This document shows, one piece after another, positions 49,356-60,654 of a DNA stretch of 64,000 nucleotides; position 1 is the first letter of the stretch, and each line of letters begins with the position of its first letter. The stretch spans positions 66,977,292 through 67,041,291 of the forward strand of contig NC_092628.1 in NCBI RefSeq assembly GCF_039555335.1, in the 5' to 3' direction. A model generated the notes under the pieces. It had not been told where the DNA came from. It did no database searches and was given only the letters and a program-made list of their open reading frames with translations. The position numbers and the translations under genes were made by a program. Origin of the DNA: Amphiura filiformis (lineage: Eukaryota > Echinodermata > Ophiuroidea > Amphilepidida > Amphiuridae).

Positions 49356-49814
49356 ACTTTATCTAGCACATCTAAAAGCAAGCAAACAATCAGAATTTTA
49401 TTTAAATGTTATAACAATTTGTTATACAGCTATGTACCATGAGGGATTTAGAATTTAGGAGGAATTTTTAATTTATTCACCTTTTATGGCCATGTGTCTT
49501 AGGGGGCTGTTATTTTCTTCATAAGGGGGGTCATGAATATGTCAGTGACCAGAGTCAATTTTTACGACCTATCTATATTGTGGACTAAAATTTTTATGAC
49601 CCCCTGGCTGGTTAAAAATGTTTTGAAAAACTTACTGTAAGTGCAAAGAATGCAAACATTTTGAATGTACAAAATGCGCGCGGATTGTGTGATTGTAAAG
49701 CTAAAAGAATGTGCATGTAGCATGCAAAAATTTTGAGTCACTACCGCTTAATAATTTTATACCCTCTTATTTTTGGTGTAAACAAATTAAGACCCCCCTA
49801 TTTCGGTAACATCC

Positions 49815-50132
49815 TGCTATCTCTAAGGACCGCATGCCTAAGGTTTGTCATCTCTAAGGTTCGCAATCACTAATTACAAAAAAGGCTAGTACTTAAAGGT
49901 TTGATATTACTAATTACAACTGATATAAGGTTCTTTACTTCTAGGGTTCGATATCACTAATTTCAAATAAAGATTTGCTATCTCTAATTTCAATAAGGTT
50001 AGCTCTCTAATTTCCGATAAGGTTCACTATCTCTAATTTCAAATAAGGTTCGCTGTCTCTAATTTCGAATAGGGTACACTATATCTAATTTTAGAGAGAG
50101 AGAAACCTAAAATTAGAGAGAGCGAAATTAAA
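49815..50132. repeat. degenerate tandem array of GGTTCGCTATCTCTAATTTC
   Basis: About ten imperfect units of roughly 25-30 bases built around (A)AGGTTCGCTATCTCTAATTTC, ending in an inverted piece (CTAAAATTAGAGAGAG) that lets the right end fold back. Non-coding, upstream of the LRRC45 start codon. Confidence 0.7.
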
Positions 50133-50167
50133 GGAAATGTACAGCAATTACAACATTATGTCTTATG

Positions 50168-50290
50168 TTAGAAAAATAATTATCAAGCACGAATCACATG
50201 GTTTTATTTGAAACAACTCATATTGACCATAAAAACAAATAAAAACAGATGGCTCTCAACACGCTATATTCAAAATTCCTGTGCTGAAAT
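50168..50290. repeat. partial copy related to the MITE at 38,470
   Basis: Shares TAGAAAAATAATTATCAAGCA, CACATGGTTTTATTT, TAAAAACAAATAAAAACA and CTCAACACGC.ATATTCAAAA with 38,470-38,790. The second arm is missing. Confidence 0.65.
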
Positions 50291-50392
50291 TGTCTAGAGC
50301 AATGACATGATCATGGTTATTTGTGCTCATTTGTCGTCAGCCTTCACTGTATTACTGGGACATCATGCATTAAATCAAATGTTGGCTGAATG

Positions 50393-50522
50393 TTTTTGAT
50401 GAAAGTCAACTTTGCTACGTGGAAAACGCTATGGTAAAACGGTTTTCAATTTTGGCTTTCTTTACTCAATGGCTTTAATTTGATATAAAATGATGCGGTT
50501 TGATAGCAAATTTGAATTCACC
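50393..50522 (+). repeat. dispersed repeat B, copy 1
   Basis: TTTTTGATGAAAGTCA, TTTTGGCTTT.TTTACTCAA and GATAGCAAATTTGAATTCAC recur in the same order at 55,531-55,684. No coding potential. Confidence 0.7.
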
Positions 50523-50633
50523 TTTTATAATAAATATTATAAATTAGTTAGATCCAGATAGATATTCAAACAAATAAAATTAAAAATACATTTCTAATCA
50601 AGAGAGGGTAGCATTCATAACATTATTTTACTA

Positions 50634-50870
50634 ACCCCTTTCACCCATAAATACCACAAAATACATGATGATAACCATGGCGCATGCATGAATCCCAGGC
50701 GATGCAATGATGCAAGTGCTATATGCTCAGGGAATCTGTGGCTACCAGCCAGTGATCATGTGCTTGGCATGCCAGGGTCAAAGGTTCAAATCCCGGGGGA
50801 TGGGGGTACCAAGTGACTTCTTTGTTCAGGTTTAGCCTTAGTACCTCCAGTTAATTTTTTATTTCTTCTG
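50634..50870 (+). repeat. SINE-like repeat, copy 2
   Basis: Same order of motifs as 15,642-15,892: CACCCATAAATACCAC, AAGTGCTATATGCTCA, GGTTCAAATCCCGGGGG, GTACCAAG. GGTTCAAATCC is a good pol III B box, supporting a tRNA-derived origin. Confidence 0.6.
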
Positions 50871-50874
50871 TGGT

Positions 50875-51065
50875 CCAGCTATGCGCTGGTGATCGGCGAT
50901 CGCGTAGAAGAGACAAGGTCGCCTACTTCGCGCCATGGCGACACCGACAACCAATGGGTCAACTGTCTTGTTGTCAAGAGCGTTGATCAGCCAATCAGCG
51001 CGATTGTTTATCTCTTCTGTGTTTACGCTCGTGTACATGTACGCTCGACACACGGTTGGCACAGC
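50875..51065 (-). promoter_or_regulatory. CpG-rich segment with CCAAT boxes, candidate LRRC45 promoter
   Basis: An isolated CpG-rich patch in AT-rich DNA (GGCGATCGCGTAG, TTCGCGCCATGGCGAC) with two CCAAT motifs (AACCAATGGG near 50,950; CAGCCAATCAGCGCG near 50,990), the latter a strong NF-Y-type context. It lies 1.5 kb upstream of the LRRC45 ATG. A non-coding first exon is possible but no transcript evidence is available. It could also belong to the flanking repeats. Confidence 0.3.
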
Positions 51066-51363
51066 TCAGACCACGGAGAATCTTTGCGAGAATGGATTCT
51101 TGCTAAATTTCTGACCCTGCACAGAAGTAATAACTGTAAATATGTTGTTTTGGTTTTGTGTTTTTTTTTAATTTTGTAAGGGCATTTTTAATCGACTATC
51201 ATCAAGGCACTGACAGAGACGATCAATTAATAGATATTGATCGGGCAAGTCATATTCAGTGGTAACTATCGATCAACATTCAGGAATTATCATCTAGTTG
51301 ATATCGAACGTTTTGCGTCATGACAGAATTAAAATGTGTGAGCGTGACTTCCATTACTATAAC

Positions 51364-51790
51364 TAGGGGTGGTGCAATAATTATGTGTACCCCCCGGGGT
51401 GGTGAATTATACATGTAGGGGGCAAAGATTTTTTGGTAGGCCAAAAGGGGGGCGATTTTTGGCACATATATTTTGGGCACTGTTTCTATTTTACGCCCTA
51501 AAAAGGTGCAAGAAAATGCTAGGAACATGTTCAAATATGCAAAATTTCCTGGTCACTGTGCTCGCATTATATGATAGGACAATTTAAAGTTTTAAATTTT
51601 GGTTCTCCAAAATCTTGCACGTGTAGGCCTAAGGGCGGGGGAAAAGGTTTTTTGGCACGTCAAAAGGGGGTCAAAGGTTTTTTGTTGGCAAGGCCAATGG
51701 GGGGGGGGCATGCGATTTTTGGCAGATCATTTTGTTTTTGAGAATTCACCACCCGGGAGGGGGGTACACATAATTATTGCACCACCCCTA
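51364..51790. mobile_element. 427-bp MITE with TAGGGGTGGTGCAATAATTA ends
   Basis: TAGGGGTGGTGCAATAATTA then TGTGTACCCCCC at the left; the same inverted at the right (GGGGGGTACACATAATTATTGCACCACCCCTA). Inside are G-runs alternating with GATTTTTGGCA-type motifs. A fragment of the family lies beside the palindrome at 18,071. Confidence 0.8.
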
Positions 51791-52002
51791 CTTGTCTATG
51801 AATGTGGTACATACATGTACATGTACTACATGTACAATGCATCGTATTCTCTCAATCGGGGCCACGACCCGTCACATCCATTCATGCGTGTGAAAACAAC
51901 TTTATCGCATATTTTTATTTGCAGAGAGTCGAACCTTGCACAATAGTGTAATAGCTTGTGACACACTCCAGAGTTCAGTGAATGCAAATGTTGTTTTCAC
52001 TC

Positions 52003-54569
52003 TAGGGACCGTTCATTATTTCCACCGGAGGGGGGCGGGAGAATACATGGGGGGTCAGATGGTTTTTGTCAGGCAAAAAGGGGGGTCAGATGGTTTTTTA
52101 GTTATTGAAAGGGGGGTCAGATGGTTTTGCATCTCAAAAATCCTGGAGCTTCCGGGGGCTTCGCCCCCTGGACCCCCATCTGGAACATTGCCCCTGGACC
52201 CCTGACCATTAGATTTGTGCTTTGCATGTCGGCCGACACTTTGGTCCTAGTCCGGACTTAAGTCGGGCCTCACCTGTTTTTCATGAGTAGTGAACACACA
52301 CAAACCACAGCCACCCTAGCCCTATGGATGGGGTGTACATGTATGTGTGCATGTTTTCTCTCTTTCAAGAGTTTAATGAATTAGAAAGTTCCATGAAAGA
52401 AATTTTAGATATTTTTATATAGTCAAAATATTTATTAAAATATGTATAATTATCAATTATTTCATTAACGATAACAGTAATGATTCTGGGAAGTGACAGA
52501 TAAATCTAAATAATTTTGTGGATATGTTGGATATTATGACAACAAATTTTGAATCAAATTTGAGATCTATTTTGACATTTTTAGATAATCATTTCACATT
52601 TTACATGGATCTAATTGGACCTTCTGTGTCCAAGTTTGAGCCGAACCGAGTCTGTTTGTGTCGAGTCCGCAAAGCGTGGACTTGAATCCGATCAATACAT
52701 CACCATAGGAGTAGATCCCCCAATATTTTGCCAGGGGGATGCTCCATACAATCATTCCCCCAATGTTGACGCCTGAATATAGGTTTCTGACCACATATTT
52801 GCCCATTTTAGCCCCAAAAGTGTAAATTTCTGCTCGCTTCACGCACATTTATTCCACTTTTGCACCATATTTCATCAGTTTAGCTTCAAAATATCAAAAA
52901 TTTCCACGCGCTTCGCGCGCATTTGTACCATAAACTTATTTTGTCCCCAAAAGGGGCTGGATTCACTATACTTCACGAATATTTTTCCAACCCCATCCCC
53001 CCCATGCCAAAAAGAAATCTACACCACTCTACATCACTGATTTATGGTAAGATGTCACAAACTACTTTTTATTCCTTTTAATATACTGATGAAGAAGATT
53101 TTGCAACTCATTCATTTTACACCAAAGGGGGCTATGTACTGCACCCAGTATCAACATGTATGACAAGTTAATGCATATACTTACAATTTAAGAGATTGAA
53201 AATTAATAAATCAGCTTGATAGTTTATTAGGGGGTACTACACCCCTGTCCAATTTTGTGCCTATTTTTGCATTTTTCTCAAAAATTTTAACGCATTGGTG
53301 ACAAGTAAGATATGTATATTATAGGGGCAAGGACTACAACTACTACACTGAAAATTCAGTAACTCAAGGCAAGTAGTTATTGATTTATTGATCAAATACT
53401 GGTTTTCCCTCATTTTGGACTGTAACTCCACAACAGTACTATTGTCTGTGTTGAAATACAATTTCCAGTGCAGTAGTTGTAGTCCTTGTCCCTATAATAT
53501 ACATATCTTACTTGTCACCAATGCGCTATAATTTTTGAGAAAAACACAAAAATAGGCATAAAATTGGACAGGGGTGTAGTACCCCCTTAAACTCATTTGA
53601 TTTTTTATATTCTGTATGATTGAAATAAATTACAACTTAAAAAATGAAATAAATTCGTTTTACAGCCATTTTAGCCTAATTACATAAAACTAATGAATTA
53701 TAATAATTTTGACCCCAAGTTTCCAAACCTGCCACTTGAAAGATTGTTCTTGGTGCAAAAAACTGTAGTCGTATGGATAATATCACTGGTTTGTTCAGGG
53801 ACCTGTGGTATTGAAGTACATGTTCATGTACTAGCTGGAGCAGAGGGTGGCAGTTTGAACCAAAAACTGTGTACATGCATGTGAAATAAATAATATTTTA
53901 GAAAAATAAATAAAACAAGTTAAAATACCCTGTGGGGTTCTACCTAGTTGAAGGTATATGAGGATGTACCACGATTTTGGGGTCCTTTTCAGCAATTTTG
54001 GTATATTGATGGGTGGCTATTCAGTAAAGACCAATATTTGGAGAAAAGTGCCCAATTACTGCAATTAGGGTAAATGTAGGTGATTTTTGTGAAAAATTGG
54101 TATACTGATAGCCGGGTGGCAAAAACAGTAAAGGCATAATTTTCCAGCCTGATATGTGGTAGTGACGTGGCGTGATGCGTTGAGGCAGCTGATCCATGCG
54201 CGCATCTATTGCGCGTCATTGCGAGTGTGCATACGTCAGCGCTTTAAGTGTCCACTAGCTACTTGAAGCTGTGCCTATAAATGAAATGCACACTGACATC
54301 ACTGCTACATGGTGATGAAAAATGGTACCGATCGCGAAAGTCAGCATTCAAAGGTCTGTGTGGCACATCCCTGTAACCAAAATTACAAAGACCCCACTCC
54401 TCCGCAGCAATACTTTCTATTTTGGTTGGGGGGTCATATGATTTTCATGTAGCTCGGAGGGGGGTCATATGGTTTTATTATCGGAGAAGGGGGGGTCATA
54501 TAGTTTTCGGCAGTGACTTTCTGTCTGCTCCCGGCCCCCCCTCCGGTAGAAATAATGAACGGTCCCCTA
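52003..54569. mobile_element. 2.57-kb element with TAGGGACCGTTCATTATTTC ends
   Basis: Inverted ends of about 40 bases: TAGGGACCGTTCATTATTTC...CCGGAGGGGGGCGGGAG and CTCCCGGCCCCCCCTCCGG...GAAATAATGAACGGTCCCCTA. Immediately inside, both ends repeat GGGGGGTCA(G/T)ATGGTTTT (three times on the left, three on the right in direct orientation). No transposase is recognisable. A separate MITE (53,229-53,587) sits within. Confidence 0.75.
53229..53587. mobile_element. 359-bp MITE with AGGGGGTACTACACCCCTGT ends (nested)
   Basis: Arms of roughly 110 bases: AGGGGGTACTACACCCCTGT, ATTTTGTGCCTATTTTTG, CATTGGTGACAAGTAAGATA at the left and their inverted copies at the right. Each arm also holds GGACTACAACTACT. 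It would form a long hairpin. Non-coding. Confidence 0.85.
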
Positions 54570-54627
54570 GTGCTACATGTATTGTCATCAAGCCGGTTCA
54601 TGCCCGGATGTCCGACCGACAGAATAC

Positions 54628-55168
54628 CGGGCACAGCGTCATATCCCTATATCTTCGTGTCAAATTTTGTGGCGATTTTGTTCGAGATAGGCCAAGCGAC
54701 TCAGGCTAAGCATAGTACGACTATCATATGAGATACCGCCAAGTTCTATTCTACACGTTATATACGATTTGCGCATGCTCTAGTATCCCATATGGTGTTG
54801 CTATTAAGGAAATTCGATTTGTTTTCAGTTAAACCCAGGTTTTGTTTTTAAATACACTAACTCAGTGAACTTGAAATTAAATACACTATTTGCTGTTTTA
54901 CATTGCTGTTTGCTCTGGATACATTTTTAAATTGTGATATATTTAATTTTGAGAATTACAATTATATTTAAAGGAACACATTTAGCCCATTAACCTAAAA
55001 TCCAGGTGCTTGTATTATAATATTCGATCACACATGTATATCACAATGCATATGTTATTTATGTAAACTTTCTTTATCTATGTCAATAATAGAATATTGA
55101 TTTCACCAACGGAGTATGGACCTTGTATGAAAAATATTTATAACATAGGGTGTTGACGCTGTGCCGGG
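54628..55168. repeat. inverted-repeat element with CCGGGCACAGCGTCA ends
   Basis: CCGGGCACAGCGTCATATCC (54628-54647) is mirrored by GGGTGTTGACGCTGTGCCGGG (55148-55168). The interior is AT-rich, with no gene. Confidence 0.5.
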
Positions 55169-55530
55169 CAGAATACGTACGAATCAAATATGAATTTGTC
55201 CCGGGAATTTGTATAATTATATAGGTATCCCAGGCAAACCTTAGTTAACACATTTGCTAGTCAGCGAAATTCGCCGAGACCGGGGCCCAAACACAATGCA
55301 TATTTACATAGAAATTTGAATTTTTTTCGAGAATAGGTCGGTGAAGGAAACCTACATAAATATGTTTTCTATACTTCACTTGACCCAAATATATGATTTT
55401 TATGGTGATAATCAAGTCGCACATGGAATTACAGAGGATTTTGATAGCAGTTCCATTAAAAAAGCTGCTATTGCCATGAGACTAAGATCTAGAAACACCC
55501 CCGAAATGCCGTTTTGGGGAATTTTGCTAG

Positions 55531-55684
55531 CTGAATCTTTTTGATGAAAGTCAGTCTTTGACAAGATGTAACTTTGCTACGGAAAATGCTATGAAAAAAA
55601 GGTTTTCAGTTTTGGCTTTGTTTACTCAAGGGCTTTAATTTGATATATAAAATGATGCAGTTTGATGGCAAATTTGAATTCACC
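55531..55684 (+). repeat. dispersed repeat B, copy 2
   Basis: Same block as 50,393-50,522 with a small insertion (GACAAGATGTAACTTTG region) and scattered changes. Confidence 0.7.
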
Positions 55685-56279
55685 TAGCATACCTATTAAT
55701 AATAAACTTCACTGAAGAACTTCAGACATAATTGTTATCATGTTATTTTGTCGAGTAAAACAAGTTTAATAAAATACCTGATTGTTAATCCGACATCTAT
55801 GACAAACCCTTGGCTCAAATCATAATAGTAAATACAGTGAAATCAAGAGCCCGATCAAGAGTAGGTTTGAATTCTTCTTTTTTACCGTTTATTAAAAAAA
55901 TCGATTTGCTGCTCTATTTGCTTGTTTCTAAATTATAATAAAGATTTTTAGGGACAACAACTACGGTTAATAATAGCATTTAAGAAATTGTACCTTTCGC
56001 AAAGTTGTATTGAAAAAAATATAATTCCTTTGTCACAAATTCATAGAATCTTTTGCGAATCTAATGAGAATTACCAAGTTAAGAGTTAAAGTAAATTGTT
56101 TTAGGAAATAATGTTGATAAGATATAGTAACACTCACTGGACAGCTCGTGGTTCAATCAATCAAACATTTTGCAGCTCGTGATAAAACAACGAAAATAAA
56201 ACCAGAGCGGTTACCGCACCATAGCTGAACCTTTAAATTCATTTTGGTGATGCATATTAAATCCAACTAGACTTAGCTG
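55685..56279. other. AT-rich stretch, nothing recognised
   Basis: No open frame of note and no inverted or tandem structure seen. Confidence 0.4.
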
Positions 56280-57523
56280 TGGTCTAAGACCACGAACACA
56301 GCCGTGTTGTGACCCCTTAATGACCTTTGACCCCAAAATATATGAAAACCACATAGACATTGGCTAATGTCAATATATGTGTGCACGTGGCATCACTTTG
56401 CCATGTTTTTGTGGCAGAAGGGCATTTTGAAGGTTTTTGTCTCAGACCGGAAGTGACCCCTTAATGACCTTTTACCCCAAATAAAAAAATACCACGTATA
56501 TACTGAGTAACATCAATTCATGTGTGCATGTACCGTCTCTGTGCTATATTTTTCTTGGCTGATAAAGTTTTTTGAAGTTATTTCGTTTTATACCGGAAGT
56601 GACCCCTTAATGACCTTTGACCCCAAATTTGTGTACACCCCATAGACACTGGGTAATAACAATGCATGTGTGTAAGTGGCATCACTGTCCTACGTAATTT
56701 GTGGGAGAAGATGCATTTTAAAGGTATTTCGTTTTATACCGGAAATGACCCTTTAATGACCTTTGACCCCAAAAAAAAAAATACCATATATACATTGGGT
56801 AAATATAATTCATGTGTAAACATACCATCACTCTCCTATGTTTTTCTTAGCTAATAAAATTTTTTGAAGATATTTCGATTTATACCGGAAGTAACCCCTT
56901 AATGACCTTTGACCCCAAATCTGTGTACACCCCATAGACACTAGGTAATAGCAATGCATGTGTGAAAGTGGCGTCACTGTCCTACATAATCTGTGGAAGA
57001 AGATGCATTTTAAAGGTATTTCGTTTTATACCGGAAATGACCCCTTAATGAGATTTGACCTCAAATAAAAAAAATACCACATATACATTGGGTGACTGAA
57101 GATCATATGCGAACATACCGTTACTGTCCCATGTTTTACTTAGCTAATAAAAATTTTTGAAGGTTTTTCGTTTTATACCGGAAGTGACCCCTTAATGACC
57201 TTTGACCCCAAATCTGTGTACACCACATAGACACTGGGTAATACCAATTCATGTGTGCAAGTGGCGTTGCTGTCATACGTAAGTCGTGGGAGAAGATGCA
57301 TTTTTAGTTGAAATCACGTTTTTGACCCCTATGACCTCTGCATGACCTTTGACCCCACAAGTTTCATGTGACATGTAGGGGCACGGTCCATGATCATTGT
57401 GACCAAGTTCGGTCAAAATCGATGTAAGCATGTGAGTGCTAGAGCAAATGTAAAGGTTGACAGAAGAAGAAAGAAGATCCTGTAAGAAAAAAGACACAGC
57501 CGTGACTAACGTCACGGCTGTGT
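56280..57523. mobile_element. repeat element with a 146-bp tandem array and hairpin ends
   Basis: GACCCCTTAATGACCTTTGA or close variants begin at 56311, 56455, 56601, 56747, 56892, 57039, 57185 and 57323, a period of about 146 bases. Neighbouring units alternate in type, so the basic copy may be a 291-base dimer. The left edge folds (GTGGTC taa GACCAC) and carries ACACAGCCGTG. The right edge is a 13-bp-stem hairpin, ACACAGCCGTGAC taac GTCACGGCTGTGT (57494-57523). No protein is recognisable. Confidence 0.75.
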
Positions 57524-57967
57524 AATAACATTGAAACTTTTGGTTGAAAAAAAAGTTCACCTGGACTTTTGATTTTGTGCCATTTCGGCCATTTTGGATA
57601 ATTTATGGCAAATATTTTCTAAAAGCATGATTTCAGTGCCTCGGTTTGAAGAAATAATTTATGCTATTGACAAGAAACCCCTTGATACTTTCACAATATG
57701 CTTGTTTCATGTTTGCATATATATTAAAATAAAGAAATATAAAAAGGTAAATATAATGCTTTTTTGCTCCCATTGCTATTTTTGGACTTTGTCATTTTAT
57801 TTCGTTCCAATGACCGGTCAGAATGGGAAACTTTGAAAATTCACAATTCGAAAAGTTTTTGACCGATTTTGACCATTTAACCCGGGATTTAACCACCAAA
57901 ATACTTCTGCTGATGAGTTCTTTCCAGAAAACAATCTTTTGTAGCAATAGGGGCAACATGTAATTTT

Positions 57968-58052
57968 GATGGTCATCCCTACTAAGGCGCTGGTTATATG
58001 TTGATACAGGATAGCGGCGCAGTGCAGCGTGGGTTCGAGCCCCACCTCTGCA
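57968..58052 (+). repeat. tRNA-like remnant
   Basis: CTACTAAGGCGCTGGTTA followed by a B box GGGTTCGAGCCCC (58031-58043) recalls a tRNA-Leu-derived head. The stems are poor. It could be a SINE fragment. Confidence 0.35.
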
Positions 58053-58482
58053 TGCCGAAATTTAATTTCCTTTTTTTTTTTATTTCATATTATGTTAGGG
58101 AAATGTGGGGGAGAATTTATGTATGGCATGGAGTGGTGTGTGTGAAACGTATAAAGTCTACTAGACTCTTGGTGACAGTTTTGTAGTGGTCACTTGTCAC
58201 CCCCGGCAAGTTGTCGGGTATTAGTATTAAGCCTATTATAGCTGAGTAAAATCTGGTGGGGCAAAATGGGACATTAGGTGGACCAATTTCCCCCAAAAAA
58301 AGCGGCTTTGGAAAACAATGAGGTATAGATATGACCATGATACAGCATGGCAAGTGAATGCTATACTATGTGGTCTTGAGTCTGATTTTGACTTGCTCCA
58401 TCCCCAGCTATCCCCGGGAATACCATGCCATGAAGATTAAAGATGATTTCTGCTTTCTATAAGATTTGTCCAAGTCACAGGC

Positions 58483-58720
58483 CTGTAACCAGGGGGCGGG
58501 GGGAGGGGGGGGGGGCGACCGCCCAATCCAAAAATGACACGGTCCCTTTTTTTGACCTAAAGCCCCATCTGCGAGCGAAAAAAATTGCGGTTTTTTTATG
58601 CCTTTATGGTCAAAAAAGGTCCACATTTTTGGGAAAAAGTCCGCCCAGTCCAAAAAGGTCCAAATTTTGAAGGAAAAAAAGTCCACTTTTTCAAAATCAG
58701 CCCCCCCCCTAAAAAGTGAA
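58483..58720. repeat. G-rich-ended repeat fragment
   Basis: Starts at a long G run (58,495-58,516) with CGACCGCCCAATCCAAAAAT and ends near a nine-C run (58,704-58,712). Inner motifs repeat AAAAAGGTCCA. It is probably a short G/C-ended element of the type common in this window. No target duplication found. Confidence 0.4.
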
Positions 58721-58964
58721 GTCACTTAAAAGGGCATTGTGATCCACAGCATCATACCCGCCACTTTTCTCAAAAAAGTTGAGATTTTTATATCACTGGA
58801 AACATAATAATGTTTATGTACAAAAAAATTCTTGCAGATTAATTCGTTTAGCAAAGATATCGTGAAATTTGAATTTCGTTCTGGTATGTGCAAATCCCAA
58901 TTATTTTATTAAACAATCCGACCTCCAGTTAAAACTCTTTTTGGAGTATTTAGGAGGAAGCACT

Positions 58965-59320
58965 ACCAAGTACCAAGACCAAATAACTTTGGACAATCAC
59001 AAAATATAGGCATAGGCCTATTGGACAAAATATAAAATAAGCCTTGGACAGAATAACTTTGCAAGCTTTGGACAATATATAAATGGGACAAAATAACACT
59101 TGGACCAAATATTTTTGGAAAAAATATATTTGGACGCAAAATAATTGGACCAATGATATTTTTGGACAAAATATAAATGGGACAAAATAACACTTAGACA
59201 CCAAATTTTTTTTTTTGACAAAATATATTTGGACAAAATAAAATTGGACACATAGGTAGGGCCTAATTGGACATAGAAATAAGTTGGACAAAATAACTTT
59301 GGACAAAGCGATTGGCCAAA
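58965..59320. repeat. degenerate TTGGACAAAATAA array
   Basis: About 20 imperfect copies of a 13- to 20-base TTTGGACAAAATAA motif. The 140- and 151-codon minus-strand frames crossing it read repeated FCPI/ILSK words and are by-products of the array. Confidence 0.8.
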
Positions 59321-59330
59321 ATAACCTGAT

Positions 59331-60654
59331 TTTTGGCAGGCCGAGATGGGGGAAAGCAATTTTGGCATGCTGGAGGAGGGAGAGCCAGTAATTTTTGGCG
59401 ACCAATTTGAAAAATTTATCGGGGGGGGCTTAAAAGACACAGCCCCAGCTGTATGAGTGCACTACACTAAATCCTTCCGCATTTGGTGTAACCCTTCATA
59501 GTTCCGGTAAAAAATAGCGCCTATGCGAAATATATCGGCGTCCCAAGGGAACCAAATTTGAGTGACTCTTGGTTGTTTTGATAAAAACGATAGAATAGGA
59601 GCTCAACATTACAAATCTGTTCAGAAAATGTTCCGAATCGAATGTACATGGGCAATAGGCCCTCGGAACAATATCATGGCCGGAACTGGTAAGGAGGCGA
59701 GAGTGTCGACTGAAATTCGGGATGGCGCTGTTCAGGAGTTCGTATCTCTTAAGCTTGTCACAACTTGTCCCAAAAAATCAAATTTAAATAAAAGTTTAAT
59801 CTTTATTTAAGACGTTGATTCGATCAAAATATTAAAAATGTTGTTACATGGGGTAGAAAAACAAACTTACTTTCTTGTATTTTCCCGTGTATTTCAATGG
59901 GACGATTATTTAGTGGTGTGCGCCCGTATTATTGACTGATCGACCACCGCGGTGCACCGTTACGACTGGCTCTGGAGACAATGATCATATTGGGCCAAAG
60001 GTCGTGGTAAAGTCTTGTGATCTGTCAATAAGCCAAATCGGCATTAGAAGTTTGCAATGCATTGTGGGACAGTTTTTGCATTTTTAGGACACTTTGTCCT
60101 TTGACCTATCAGAAATATTGGTTTTGTGCATACAAAATAATTTAAAAAGTTTTACTAGAATAAAACAAATCAAAAAATATATTTGTTGTATAAATTAATT
60201 ATTTAAATCTTTTTAATGATAACATTTTTACAATAATAGATAAATAAATAATAATTAGGGAAATTTCCCCGATATGTCAGAGGTCAAAGTGTCCTAAAAG
60301 TGCTCTCAAAAACCGGAAGTCACAATGGCGATTGGGCTTATTTCTCGAGTCGACTTTTGACAGAATTGTCAAAAAAAGTGGAAACCAATCATGGCATTCG
60401 ATGTTCGTGTTTATAATATTGTAATACTAGGTTTTGCCTTCATGGCTGTTTTCACAGCTTTCCAAACAACGGGAATTATTGAGGTAATTTGTAAATATTT
60501 TGATCAACTTTTCGCGAAAGGTGCAAAATTCAACAGCCTTTCTGGTTCTGGTTCTGGTTCTGGTTGAGTCGGCATTGCCAGACATGCTGTACTTCACCAA
60601 CTTCGCGGTCAAAGGTCTATGCGCATTTAATGGCGTCGCGTCGCGAAAAGAGCT
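59331..60654. other. no gene seen; minor G-rich and AT-rich text
   Basis: A frame at 59,562-59,810 (82 codons) lacks recognisable features. A short TCTGGT repeat lies at 60,540-60,566, next to the LINE fragment. Confidence 0.4.

Noticed and set aside
58950..59440. Minus-strand open frames of 140 and 151 codons with repeated FCPI / ILSK words
   Set aside because: They are translations of a degenerate TTGGACAAAATAA array; several frames are open at once and no domain is recognisable.
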